From: Bacteroidetes bacterium GWF2_29_10
GTDB lineage: Bacteria; Bacteroidota; Bacteroidia; Bacteroidales; GWE2-29-8
DNA length: 40,171 nucleotides
Direction of reading: 5' to 3'
Assembly (NCBI GenBank): GCA_001768555.1
Contig: MEOD01000046.1
Coordinates: forward strand, 1-40,171
Shown here: positions 8,734 to 15,829 of the stretch, one piece after another
Position numbering within the stretch: position 1 is the first letter of the stretch
How the letters are laid out: each line of letters starts with the position of its first letter
Position numbers and translations under genes: made by a program
Notes under the pieces: generated by a model
Database searches by the model: none
What the model was told of the DNA's origin: nothing
Seen by the model: only the letters and a program-made list of their open reading frames with translations

Positions 8734-8994
8734 ATGAGAAATAATTCATCTAAGTTTAAAGGGAATAACAAACTTCCTATAGACAGTGTGTCTTGGAAGG
8801 TTACACAAGAATTTATTAAAAAGCTAACGGGCAAGAATTATCGTTTGCCTACTGAGGCAGAGTGGGAGTATGCTTGTCGTGGTGGTAATAAAAGTATTAA
8901 AAACTTGTTTTTAATCATCAATCTTTTTATCAACAAAATAAAAAATAAATTTCAAGAACCAAACTTGAAAAAACATTATATTTGTACCAATTAA
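8734..8994 (+). pseudogene. Truncated FGE-sulfatase (SUMF1-type) domain fragment
   Basis: The 86-residue frame carries about 40 residues from the middle of a formylglycine-generating-enzyme-like domain: [15 protein letters not shown] and then [16 protein letters not shown]. The same signature occurs intact in the product of 9922..12126. The domain normally exceeds 200 residues, and the sequence after about residue 52 ([11 protein letters not shown]) is unrelated and low-complexity. Both ends of the domain are therefore missing. It is most likely a dead fragment left by deletion or recombination, although the frame is open. Confidence 0.75.
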
Positions 8995-9073
8995 AAAAAC
9001 TTGTCTAAGTTATTTCGTAGTCATTAAAAAGTCGCTTAATGGTCGATTATTATGACAATCTAATTAAACAGTT

Positions 9074-9081
9074 TAAATTTG
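9074..9081 (+). promoter_or_regulatory. Candidate -7 promoter element upstream of the AAA ATPase remnant
   Basis: TAAATTTG is a full match to TAnnTTTG, 23 bases before the ATG at 9104. Confidence 0.45.
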
Positions 9082-9103
9082 CAATAAAGATAAAGAAATT
9101 ATT

Positions 9104-9296
9104 ATGAAAATTATAAAATTTAGTTTCGAAGACAAAATAAGAAATTGCAAATTGCAAAAAAACAGAATTCAACAAATTAACTTTATTGGTTGGGGCATCA
9201 GGTGTTGGTAAAACAATGATATTGAATGCAATCAAAAATATTGCGACAGGTGAAAGCGTAAATGGGGTTAAGTGGTTTATTGAATTTGAGGCATAA
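9104..9296 (+). pseudogene. Frameshifted N-terminal remnant of an AAA-family ATPase
   Basis: This gene is absent from the ORF track because it is broken. From ATG 9104 the frame reads MKIIKFSFEDKI. Around 9131-9141 the coding signal moves to another frame, which continues EIANCKKTEFNKLTLL and then VGASGVGKTMILNAIKN, ending in FEA and TAA at 9294-9296. GASGVGKT is a Walker A (P-loop) motif, and the layout is that of SMC/ABC-like AAA ATPases found in phage-defence modules. Only about 60 residues remain; no Walker B half is present. The ORF listed on the opposite strand at 9050..9235 is a shadow of it. Confidence 0.7.
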
Positions 9297-9323
9297 TAGA
9301 CAAAATTAAGGTAAAAAAATATT

Positions 9324-9331
9324 TATATTTG
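9324..9331 (+). promoter_or_regulatory. Candidate -7 promoter element of the T9SS/collagen-like pair
   Basis: TATATTTG matches TAnnTTTG. It implies a 5' untranslated region of about 90 bases before the start at 9428. Confidence 0.5.
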
Positions 9332-9414
9332 CAGTGATTTAAAATTTAATTAAAGGTTTTTTGATAAGTTTTTTTATAAATCAAAAAAATAAATTTTTAG
9401 AAATCGTTATAAAA

Positions 9415-9422
9415 AAGGAGGT
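9415..9422 (+). promoter_or_regulatory. Unusually strong Shine-Dalgarno site
   Basis: AAGGAGGT is a near-perfect match to the anti-Shine-Dalgarno sequence, and GGAGG ends 6 bases before the ATG at 9428. Bacteroidota genes rarely use such sites, and most core genes here lack one. It fixes the start codon of the T9SS protein. Confidence 0.75.
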
Positions 9423-9427
9423 TACAA

Positions 9428-9916
9428 ATGCAATACAAACGATTAATATTAAGTGTATTACTTTTCTTAGGACTTGGACTTATAGGGATACAAGCACAGG
9501 AAAGCTTTAATGCTGTAGGCGGTAATGCTTTGGGTAGTGGGGGTACGGTGAGTTATTCTGTTGGGCAAGTTGTTTATCAGAGCCATGCAGTGGCGAACGG
9601 TTCTGTAGCAGAGGGCGTGCAGTTGCCTTATGAAATTTCGGTAGAAACGGCTATAGATGAATCTGCGGGAATAAAACTTTCAGTTGAGGCTTATCCAAAC
9701 CCTGCTACCGATTATCTTACATTGATTATTGATGAGTTTGATATTTCAAGGTTATCTTATCATTTGTACGATATGCAAGGAAAGCTTTTACAATACGGAA
9801 GTATTAGGGGCTATAGTACAAGTATTGTTATGAGTAATCTTGTTAGGGCTACTTATTTTGTAAAAGTAATACAAGGGAAAAAAGAAGTAAAAACATTTAA
9901 AATCATAAAACATTAG
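9428..9916 (+). CDS. Small secreted protein with T9SS type A C-terminal sorting domain
   Basis: A 162-residue protein. It has a signal peptide ([18 protein letters not shown], cleavage likely after IQAQ). A Gly/Ser-rich segment ([21 protein letters not shown]) follows, then a C-terminal T9SS type A sorting domain (residues about 85-162) with [21 protein letters not shown] and [21 protein letters not shown]. It should pass the inner membrane by Sec and the outer membrane by the Por/T9SS machinery. Its layout repeats in the product of 35793..36275, including the motif of a sequence ending in SVGQVVYQ or TIGEISSD and the short length. It is followed 5 bases later by the collagen-like surface protein, so the two are co-expressed. 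It may be a partner or anchor for that protein (inference). Confidence 0.85.
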   Translation: MQYKRLILSVLLFLGLGLIGIQAQESFNAVGGNALGSGGTVSYSVGQVVYQSHAVANGSVAEGVQLPYEISVETAIDESAGIKLSVEAYPNPATDYLTLIIDEFDISRLSYHLYDMQGKLLQYGSIRGYSTSIVMSNLVRATYFVKVIQGKKEVKTFKIIKH

Positions 9917-9921
9917 AAGTT

Positions 9922-12126
9922 ATGAAAAGAGTATTCCCAATTTTATTTGCTGTATTATTGACAGCAACATTATGGGGACAAAGTCCTCAAAGAATGAGTT
10001 ATCAGGCAGTTATTAGAAATGCAGAAAACCAGTTGATTAAAAACCAAGAAATTGGAATGCAAATAAGCATATTGCAGGGTTCTGCAAGCGGTGCATCCGT
10101 ATATATTGAGACACAAACTCCAACTACTAATGCCAATGGTCTGGTAAGTATTGAAATAGGAGCTGGCACAGTAGTAAACGGTAATTTTTCAGTTATCAAC
10201 TGGGCAAACGGACCATATTTTATTGAAACAAAAACAGCTACAACGCCTCCACTAACAAACTATACAATTATAGCAACAAGCCAATTGCTAAGCGTACCTT
10301 ATGCTCTGTATGCAGAAAAAGCAGGTAGTGGAGCGACAGGTCCAACAGGCGCAACGGGAGAAGTAGGTCCTACAGGTCCAACTGGCCCAACTGGATTATC
10401 ATCAACCATACCAGGCCCAACTGGCCCAACTGGAGAAGTAGGTCCAACAGGAGCAACTGGTCCTGCTAATGAGCTACAAACCATAACAATTTCAAACGAT
10501 ACATTGTTTCTCAAAAATGGTGGATTTGTAAAATTGCCATCTCCTACAATTTTAATACCTGAAGCTCCAACAGTAATGACGCTTGCTGCTTCAGACATAA
10601 CACCTTATTCTGCAACTATAAACGGGATTATCAATGCTAACTATTTTAATACAAATGTAAGGTTTGAATTTGGAGAGGATACATCATATAGCAACCAACT
10701 AATCCCTAATCAAAGTCCTGTAAAGGGTAATAATAACACCTTTGTAACTTATAATGTATCTTCGCTTCGGCCTGCAACTACTTATTATTATAGATTATTT
10801 GCAGTAAATGCCGTTGATGGCACTTACAGTAATGACACATCATTTACTACTCATGTTTCTGTCCCTCAACTGACAACTACAGACATATCTGACATTAAAG
10901 ATAGCACAGCTGTTAGTGGAGGCAATATAACTTATGATGCAGGTTCCGCTGTTACTTCTCGTGGTGTCTGTTGGAGCATAAACTCTAATCCTACTATATC
11001 AGATAGCAAGACTATAGATAGTAGTGGGAGTGGTTCTTTTATTTCAAACATTAGTGGTTTAATCCCTAACACTAATTACTATTTGCGTGCTTATGCTACA
11101 AATGCTATTGGGACTGCTTATGGCTCTGAAATCAGTTTTAAGACAATAGATTTGGCAACGCTTACTACTGCTAATATGAGTAGTATAGGAGCAAGTATAG
11201 CTATCAGTGGAGGCAATATAACTTCTGATGGTGGTTCAGCTGTTACTTTTAGAGGGGTTTGTTGGAGTACAAGCCATAATCCTACTATATCAGATAGCAA
11301 GACTACAGATAGTAGTGGTATTGGTTCTTTTATTTCCAACCTTAGTGGCTTATTGCCTCTTACGACTTACTATGTTCGTGCTTATGCTACAAATGCTATT
11401 GGGACTGCTTATGGCTCTGAAATCAGTTTTACGACAACAGATTATGATGTAGACTTGGTATTTTTGGAAGGTGATACATTCATTATGGGATGTACTGCAG
11501 ACAAAGAGCCGAATTGTTATGATTGGGAAAAACCTTCACATCAGGTAACGTTAAGTAATTTTTATATTGGTAAATATGAGGTAACGCAGAAGCACTGGAT
11601 AGATGTTATGGGAAGTAATCCTTCTTATTTTGTAGGTTGTTATGATTGTCCTGTAGAAAATGTTTCATGGCATGAAATACAAGTATTTATAGCAAAACTT
11701 AATGAATTAACAGGTAAGATTTATCGTTTGCCAACAGAGGCAGAGTGGGAGTATGCAGCAAAAGGAGGAAATCAGAGTAATGGATATGAATATAGTGGTA
11801 GCGATAATATTAATGATGTTGCTTGGTGGGGTGATGGTGATAATTCGTCTCAAAAAACAAACGTTGTAGGGCAAAAGTTGGCAAATGAATTGGGTATTTA
11901 TGATATGACTGGTAATGTTTGGGAATGGGTTAATGATTGGAGTGAAAATTATACAATTAATGATAAAATTAACCCTACAGGACCAATATCTGGCTTTTTA
12001 CGTGTTTTTCGTGGGGGAAGTTGGCTTAATGAGCCTCAATCTTGTCGCCCTTCAAATCGCAATTTCTTTACACCTGATGGTAAAGGTAGCTACTTAGGTT
12101 TCCGCCTTGCTATAAGTCCAAATTGA
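9922..12126 (+). CDS. Multidomain surface protein: collagen-like repeat, Fn3-like repeats and FGE-sulfatase domain
   Basis: A 734-residue secreted protein. Domain order: signal peptide (residues 1-20, [17 protein letters not shown]); an N-terminal domain (about 20-133; [39 protein letters not shown]) shared with the 34080..35768 product; a short collagen-like Gly-Pro-Thr stretch (about 134-183); an Fn3-like domain (about 210-308); two nearly identical 97-residue Fn3-like repeats; and a C-terminal FGE-sulfatase/C-type-lectin-fold domain (about 511-734; [43 protein letters not shown]). The catalytic Cys residues of true formylglycine generation are not evident, so the domain is probably a binding module. 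There is no T9SS C-terminal domain; how it is exported is unclear. It may be a diversifying ligand-binding adhesin. Confidence 0.85.
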   Translation: MKRVFPILFAVLLTATLWGQSPQRMSYQAVIRNAENQLIKNQEIGMQISILQGSASGASVYIETQTPTTNANGLVSIEIGAGTVVNGNFSVINWANGPYFIETKTATTPPLTNYTIIATSQLLSVPYALYAEKAGSGATGPTGATGEVGPTGPTGPTGLSSTIPGPTGPTGEVGPTGATGPANELQTITISNDTLFLKNGGFVKLPSPTILIPEAPTVMTLAASDITPYSATINGIINANYFNTNVRFEFGEDTSYSNQLIPNQSPVKGNNNTFVTYNVSSLRPATTYYYRLFAVNAVDGTYSNDTSFTTHVSVPQLTTTDISDIKDSTAVSGGNITYDAGSAVTSRGVCWSINSNPTISDSKTIDSSGSGSFISNISGLIPNTNYYLRAYATNAIGTAYGSEISFKTIDLATLTTANMSSIGASIAISGGNITSDGGSAVTFRGVCWSTSHNPTISDSKTTDSSGIGSFISNLSGLLPLTTYYVRAYATNAIGTAYGSEISFTTTDYDVDLVFLEGDTFIMGCTADKEPNCYDWEKPSHQVTLSNFYIGKYEVTQKHWIDVMGSNPSYFVGCYDCPVENVSWHEIQVFIAKLNELTGKIYRLPTEAEWEYAAKGGNQSNGYEYSGSDNINDVAWWGDGDNSSQKTNVVGQKLANELGIYDMTGNVWEWVNDWSENYTINDKINPTGPISGFLRVFRGGSWLNEPQSCRPSNRNFFTPDGKGSYLGFRLAISPN
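10852..11440 (+). repeat. Tandem 291-bp in-frame duplication (two Fn3-like repeats)
   Basis: Two consecutive 97-codon units are near-identical in DNA, for example CTACTATATCAGATAGCAAG at 10991 and 11282, a period of 291 bases. The high identity at synonymous sites points to a recent duplication or gene conversion inside the surface protein. Confidence 0.75.
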
Positions 12127-12130
12127 TTTA

Positions 12131-12149
12131 TGCTCTTTTTTTTTGAGCA
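12131..12149 (+). terminator. Weak terminator-like hairpin after the surface protein gene
   Basis: TGCTC and GAGCA enclose nine T residues, directly after the stop codon. The stem is only 5 bp and lacks a trailing T-run, so activity is doubtful. Confidence 0.3.
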
Positions 12150-12621
12150 AAAAGGAGATAGCTTTGCCAAAAGGGAGCAAGGGACGAAGCTCCAAAAGGA
12201 CAAAGCAGAAACATCGAATTGAACCTCTCCGTTACGTTCGACCCATTCTGGGTCGTAAATATTATACGAATATTCCATTTTCTACAAACGTTTGATGCTT
12301 ACAGAATCATCCAAGCCCTGAAGTGGCGACAATACAATGATGTTTGTAATATTGCAAAATGGTATCATTTGAAAATCCGTAGAGGACAATTGCTCTGAAA
12401 TTTCTAATAAGGTTAATAATTGGAAATTAGGTTGGGAATTAGGTGGTGATGCGGTTTTCTATTAAGGTTTGGTAATTGCAAATAAGGTTTTTGTGTTTGG
12501 GAGAATAATGTGGGCAGTGGCAAGTACATCAATCGTACTTTCAAAAAAGGATAATAACTTGGTTTTTGGGATAATTTAGAGGATTTTAGCAAAAAAGCAT
12601 AATAAATTCAAAACTTATTTT
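12150..12621. other. Gene-free stretch with a perfect hairpin and decayed coding-like sequence
   Basis: No intact gene is visible. At 12239-12255 there is a perfect hairpin (CGACCCA, loop TTC, TGGGTCG). Around 12410-12560 the sequence looks like decayed coding DNA: short in-frame pieces such as VGSGKYINRTFKKG are interrupted by stops. I cannot assign the remnant to a family. The 12090..12278 minus ORF is considered a shadow. Confidence 0.5.
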
Positions 12622-12629
12622 TAAATTTG
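12622..12629 (+). promoter_or_regulatory. Candidate -7 promoter element of the AbiL-like operon
   Basis: TAAATTTG is a full TAnnTTTG match, 25 bases before the ATG of the AAA ATPase gene. Confidence 0.55.
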
Positions 12630-12654
12630 CAAAATAAATTCAAATTTTAATAAA

Positions 12655-13953
12655 ATGATAATAGAGTTTAGTGTTAAAAACTTTCGTTCTATTAAAGATA
12701 TTCAAACTATAAGTTTTGTTACAACAGGTTTAAAAAGCCCAAAAGAATATGAGTCGGTTGATAGTAATAATATTATTGAAGTATCTGGAAATAGTTTGTT
12801 AAAAACAGTGGGTATTTATGGAGCTAATGCAAGTGGGAAAAGCAATATTGTGCAAGCGTTAGACTATTTTCTTCAAGCTATAAAGAATGAGGCAAGTTCG
12901 GAGTCTGATTTAAGTGCTCTTTGCGACCCTTTTTTATATCAACAAGATGCTTTAAATACGGAGTCTTTCTTTCAAATAGTCCTTTTGTTAGACAATAAAA
13001 AATACAGATATGGTTTTACTGTAAAAAGAAATCCAAAAGAACGTGAAAGTATTGATAAGCCATACAGTAAGGAGGTTATTGCAAGTGAGTGGTTGTTTGG
13101 CACAAAGGATAAAAATATGGTAGAGCATTTTACTCGAACCAATATGAATGTTAGTGATGATAAGTTACCTAATAAAGATAAAATTCCTAAATTGCAATAT
13201 ACGCATACATTGTTATTAACTCATATAGCTGCTTTTGACAATGAGAGTCCTTGTGCTATTATACGGAATTATATAAAAGGTCGGACGATTTCCAATTTTA
13301 CAAAAGTTGAGTTATTTAGACAATACACATTTTCTTTTTTAGGGTCTCGTAATGAAATACAATTTCAAAGTCAAACATTATTAGATTTTCTTTCTTCTTT
13401 TAACTTGAAATATTCTGAAGTTTTTTTAGAAAAAGATTCAGGTAAAGCAAAACAAGAATTGTCTCATGAAGATATATTTCTGACAAAATCGTATAACAAT
13501 GAAAATGGAGAAAAAGTAGATGTCAAACTTAATCTAAAGCATAATGAATCTGCCGGCACAAAGCGATTATTTGATTTGACAGGTCTTATCTTAAGAGCTT
13601 TCAGCCTTAATAGAAGTGCTTTTATTATTTTAGATGAAATTGATAGTAATTTTCATCCATCACTTTTAATTAAACTTATTGAATTATTTAATAATCCTAA
13701 AATAAACACAAACAATTCACAATTATTATTTACAAGCCACGACACCAACCTAATGTCTCCTTCCATAATGCGACGAGACCAGTTTTATTTTACAGAGAAA
13801 AAACAAGATGATTCATCAAGGCTATATTCTTTATCAGACCTAAAAGGAATTAGAAATGATGCAGACTTTGCCAAACAATATTTAGCAGGGTATTATGGAG
13901 CATTACCTATTTTAGAGGATTATACTAACAAAAATATTACAGAAGATGAATAA
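12655..13953 (+). CDS. AAA family ATPase (AAA_15/AAA_21 type), AbiLi-like component
   Basis: A 432-residue SMC/ABC-like ATPase. The N-terminus MIIEFSVKNFRSIKDIQTIS is the usual opening strand of this family. The Walker A GANASGKS lies at about residues 56-63, an ABC-signature-like NESAGTKRL near 298, Walker B AFIILDEIDSNFHPSLL near 322, and TSHD near 360. It is full length for the group. The gene overlaps the RloB gene by 8 bases, a translational coupling that matches the two-gene AbiL (AbiLi ATPase + AbiLii/RloB) abortive-infection systems and relatives such as PARIS (AAA_15 + TOPRIM). The ATPase probably senses or gates, and RloB acts as effector; this role is inference from those families. 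Confidence 0.85.
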   Translation: MIIEFSVKNFRSIKDIQTISFVTTGLKSPKEYESVDSNNIIEVSGNSLLKTVGIYGANASGKSNIVQALDYFLQAIKNEASSESDLSALCDPFLYQQDALNTESFFQIVLLLDNKKYRYGFTVKRNPKERESIDKPYSKEVIASEWLFGTKDKNMVEHFTRTNMNVSDDKLPNKDKIPKLQYTHTLLLTHIAAFDNESPCAIIRNYIKGRTISNFTKVELFRQYTFSFLGSRNEIQFQSQTLLDFLSSFNLKYSEVFLEKDSGKAKQELSHEDIFLTKSYNNENGEKVDVKLNLKHNESAGTKRLFDLTGLILRAFSLNRSAFIILDEIDSNFHPSLLIKLIELFNNPKINTNNSQLLFTSHDTNLMSPSIMRRDQFYFTEKKQDDSSRLYSLSDLKGIRNDADFAKQYLAGYYGALPILEDYTNKNITEDE

Positions 13954-14668
13954 GCCTTGGGATATAAAATCAGATGATATTCGTAAAGTTGACTCATTGC
14001 CAACATTTATTATATTTTGTGAAGATAAAGTAAGTGAGCCGATTTATTTTAAACATTTTGAGACTGAGAAAATAAAGGTAAATACAATAGCAGCACAGAA
14101 AAGTAAAATAAAAAATGTTATCAAAACTATTTGTTATTGTAAAGAAAACAATATATTTGAAGAAGAAAACATTCATATTTGGTGTGTGTTTGATAGAGAT
14201 ATAGAAAATGAATCAGAAGGAAATATCAGGGAGGGTAATGTAGAATTTGACGAGTCAATTAAAATAGCAAAAAATAATAATTTTAAAACAGCTTGGAGCA
14301 ATGACTCATTTGAGTTATGGATATTATTACATTTAGAAGACATTGACATTACAGATGATGCATATAAAAACAGGAAGAAGTATTATGAGCGATTAACGCA
14401 AATATTCAAATCATTGCCAAATCCGAACGAATCTCTAATAAAAGCCAAGCAAAAACATCCTAATTTTAATTATAAAGAAGTTTGTAAAAAAAAGAATAAT
14501 TTTAAAGATATAGTTATGCCTTTGATTGTTAGTAAAACAAGTGATGCAATTAAAAGAGCAAAAGTTATAGAAAATAAATATCTCCACAATACTCCTAATA
14601 ATGAAAAAGCTCCGTGTACTATGGTTCATCATTTAGTAGTAGAACTTCTTAAATTAGGTGAAAAATAA
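13946..14668 (+). CDS. RloB-like protein (AbiLii-like, TOPRIM-related effector candidate)
   Basis: A 240-residue protein with RloB family features: FIIFCEDKVSEPIYF near residue 22 (acidic residue after the first strand), WCVFDRDIENE near residue 81 (a DxD-type acidic pair), and NDSFELWILLHLED near residue 115. The Glu and DRD arrangement is TOPRIM-like, consistent with a metal-dependent nuclease. Its start overlaps the ATPase gene by 8 bases. The C-terminus is Lys-rich. In AbiL-type systems this subunit is thought to be the toxic effector; that is inferred, not seen. Its end abuts a gene fragment (14658..14978), indicating a recombination join just behind the operon. Confidence 0.82.
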   Translation: MNKPWDIKSDDIRKVDSLPTFIIFCEDKVSEPIYFKHFETEKIKVNTIAAQKSKIKNVIKTICYCKENNIFEEENIHIWCVFDRDIENESEGNIREGNVEFDESIKIAKNNNFKTAWSNDSFELWILLHLEDIDITDDAYKNRKKYYERLTQIFKSLPNPNESLIKAKQKHPNFNYKEVCKKKNNFKDIVMPLIVSKTSDAIKRAKVIENKYLHNTPNNEKAPCTMVHHLVVELLKLGEK

Positions 14669-14978
14669 GTGTAACAATTGCAAGCCAATACTAGATTTTA
14701 ATGTAGAGCAAACAATCGAACAAACAATCCCATACACCACAAACTCTATATGGATAGGCAAAGCAAACTTCTTGTTGAAAAGACTTAAAACAAATGGATA
14801 TAACACTGACAAAGAAACAATGCAACAAGCCTATAAACTTATACAATGGCAAGACAACAGCCAAAACTTAAAATCTCTCTACAACAAATACAAAAATAAC
14901 CCAACAATTAAGTGGAAAGAAAGCATAAAAAAAGTACTAAGCATTAATATCCCTACAACCAAAGGATTGGATGTGTGA
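14658..14978 (+). pseudogene. C-terminal fragment resembling a radical SAM protein
   Basis: The frame has no good start: it uses a GTG inside the end of the RloB gene, and the first residues (KNKCNNCKPILDF) look unlike an N-terminus. The rest (TNSIWIGKANFLLKRL, QDNSQNLKSLYNKYK, IKWKESIKKVL) resembles, from memory, the C-terminal region of radical SAM proteins with the tail motif IWIGK followed by WKESIK. The radical SAM CxxxCxxC core is absent. It is therefore read as a truncated gene end. Its last 77 bases are repeated at 8541..8617. Confidence 0.6.
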
Positions 14979-14982
14979 TGGA
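14906..14982 (+). repeat. 77-bp direct repeat, right copy
   Basis: This is the 3' end of the radical-SAM-like fragment, including its TGA stop and four further bases. It matches 8541..8617 at 73 of 77 positions in direct orientation. Confidence 0.85.
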
Positions 14983-15105
14983 ATTATGATGCTGTTATGT
15001 ACAAAATACAAATAAAAACCATCAAACTTATATAGCTTTTCTATCATTTTTATGTAACCAAAATATTATTATCAACTTAAGCAAAGATAATTATCTTTTT
15101 TATTG

Positions 15106-15113
15106 TATTTTTG
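15106..15113 (+). promoter_or_regulatory. Candidate -7 promoter element of the DUF559 gene
   Basis: TATTTTTG matches TAnnTTTG, about 100 bases before the start codon at 15212. Confidence 0.45.
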
Positions 15114-15177
15114 CAAGTACCATAATAAAGTTTATAAGTGAAAAGGTTTAAATTTTGTAAAATGTATCAGACCAAGA

Positions 15178-15232
15178 GTTAACATAAATTCTCAAAATAA
15201 TTGTAAATCACATGATGGCAGATAATTTTAAA
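15178..15232 (+). repeat. Leader repeat, copy 1 (upstream and start of the DUF559 gene)
   Basis: GTTAACATAAATTCTCAAAA plus the following bases and start codon resemble 16384..16440, the leader and first codons of the restriction-modification gene (GTTAGCATAAATTCTCAAAA). Both lead into an ATG followed by a GATAA core. This indicates duplication of a gene-start region. Confidence 0.6.
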
Positions 15233-15829
15233 CTAAATAAGACATTCACAAATTCCCCTCCGATGCAGGGGTGTCCGCAGGACGGGGTGGTTAATAATTA
15301 TAAAAACAAAAACATTATTGCCATAATTAACGATATTTCAATAAGACGTAATTTTATTGAAAATTTACCACATAATCCAGAACTTAAACAATTAGCCAAA
15401 GATAAGAGGCATGAGGGCATTTTATCAGAAGTTTTGTTTTGGCAACAAGTGCATAAAGGGCGTTTTTATAATATAGATTTTGATAGGCAAAAAATCATAG
15501 GTAATTATATAGTTGATTTTTATGTAAAAACATTAGGACTTGTAATAGAAATTGACGGAGGGAGTCATGATGAAAAAACAGAGTATGATGAACAAAGGCA
15601 GAAATATTTAGAAAGCCTCGGTCTAAAAGTCTTTAGAGTAGATGATATTGATATTAAAAATAATATTGAAAGAGTTATGGAGGGATTGGAGCAATATATT
15701 ATTAATGAATATGGTGAGAATATAGAAACTACAAAATTTCTACCCTTACAGTCTCAAGATAATATAGGAACCACCCCGTCCTGCGGACACCCCTCCATCG
15801 GAGGGGAATTAGAATGTAATAAAATTTAA
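15212..15829 (+). CDS. DUF559 domain endonuclease (Vsr-like fold) flanked by inverted palindromic repeats
   Basis: A 205-residue protein. The central part (residues about 50-165) is a DUF559/MTES_1575-type domain: HEGILSEVLFWQQV, IIGNYIVDFYVKTL, LVIEIDGGSHDE and YLESLGLKVFRVDD. The VDF Asp and the EIDG acid pair are the expected PD-(D/E)xK catalytic residues. The domain is related in fold to very-short-patch-repair endonuclease, but the neighbouring methyltransferase is an N6-adenine type, so a mismatch-repair partnership is unlikely. Both ends of the protein are encoded by the two arms of a 38-bp inverted repeat: SPPMQGCPQDGVVN at the N-terminus and TTPSCGHPSIGG at the C-terminus. The first ATG is at 15212, with a second ATG immediately after it. 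It may be the nuclease of a small mobile palindrome cassette (inference). Confidence 0.82.
   Translation: MMADNFKLNKTFTNSPPMQGCPQDGVVNNYKNKNIIAIINDISIRRNFIENLPHNPELKQLAKDKRHEGILSEVLFWQQVHKGRFYNIDFDRQKIIGNYIVDFYVKTLGLVIEIDGGSHDEKTEYDEQRQKYLESLGLKVFRVDDIDIKNNIERVMEGLEQYIINEYGENIETTKFLPLQSQDNIGTTPSCGHPSIGGELECNKI
15255..15292 (+). repeat. 38-bp palindromic repeat, left arm
   Basis: CCCCTCCGATGCAGGGG is followed by TGTCCGCAGGACGGGGTGGTT. It can fold as two hairpins (CCCCTCC with GGAGGGG, one mismatch in this copy; GTCC with GGAC). It is the reverse complement of 15769..15806 with one mismatch in 38, and lies in frame within the DUF559 gene. Confidence 0.9.
15769..15806 (-). repeat. 38-bp palindromic repeat, right arm
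   Basis: Inverted copy of the left arm, covering the last codons of the DUF559 gene. Its reverse complement equals the third copy at 16266..16303 exactly. CCCCTCC-ATC-GGAGGGG forms a perfect 7-bp hairpin. Confidence 0.9.

Noticed and set aside
9050-9235. 61-residue minus-strand ORF
   Set aside because: Shadow of the frameshifted AAA ATPase remnant on the plus strand, which has a real Walker A motif.
10299-10598. 99-residue minus-strand Pro/Val/Gly ORF
   Set aside because: Antisense shadow of the GPTGPTG stretch in the surface protein gene.
12127-12654. DGR template repeat or reverse transcriptase downstream of the FGE protein
   Set aside because: No reverse transcriptase motifs and no sequence similar to the FGE 3' end were found here; only a hairpin and unassigned remnants.
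15212-15829. Vsr mismatch endonuclease partnering a cytosine methylase
   Set aside because: The nearby methylase has NPPY and is an adenine-N6 type; no cytosine-5 methylase is present.
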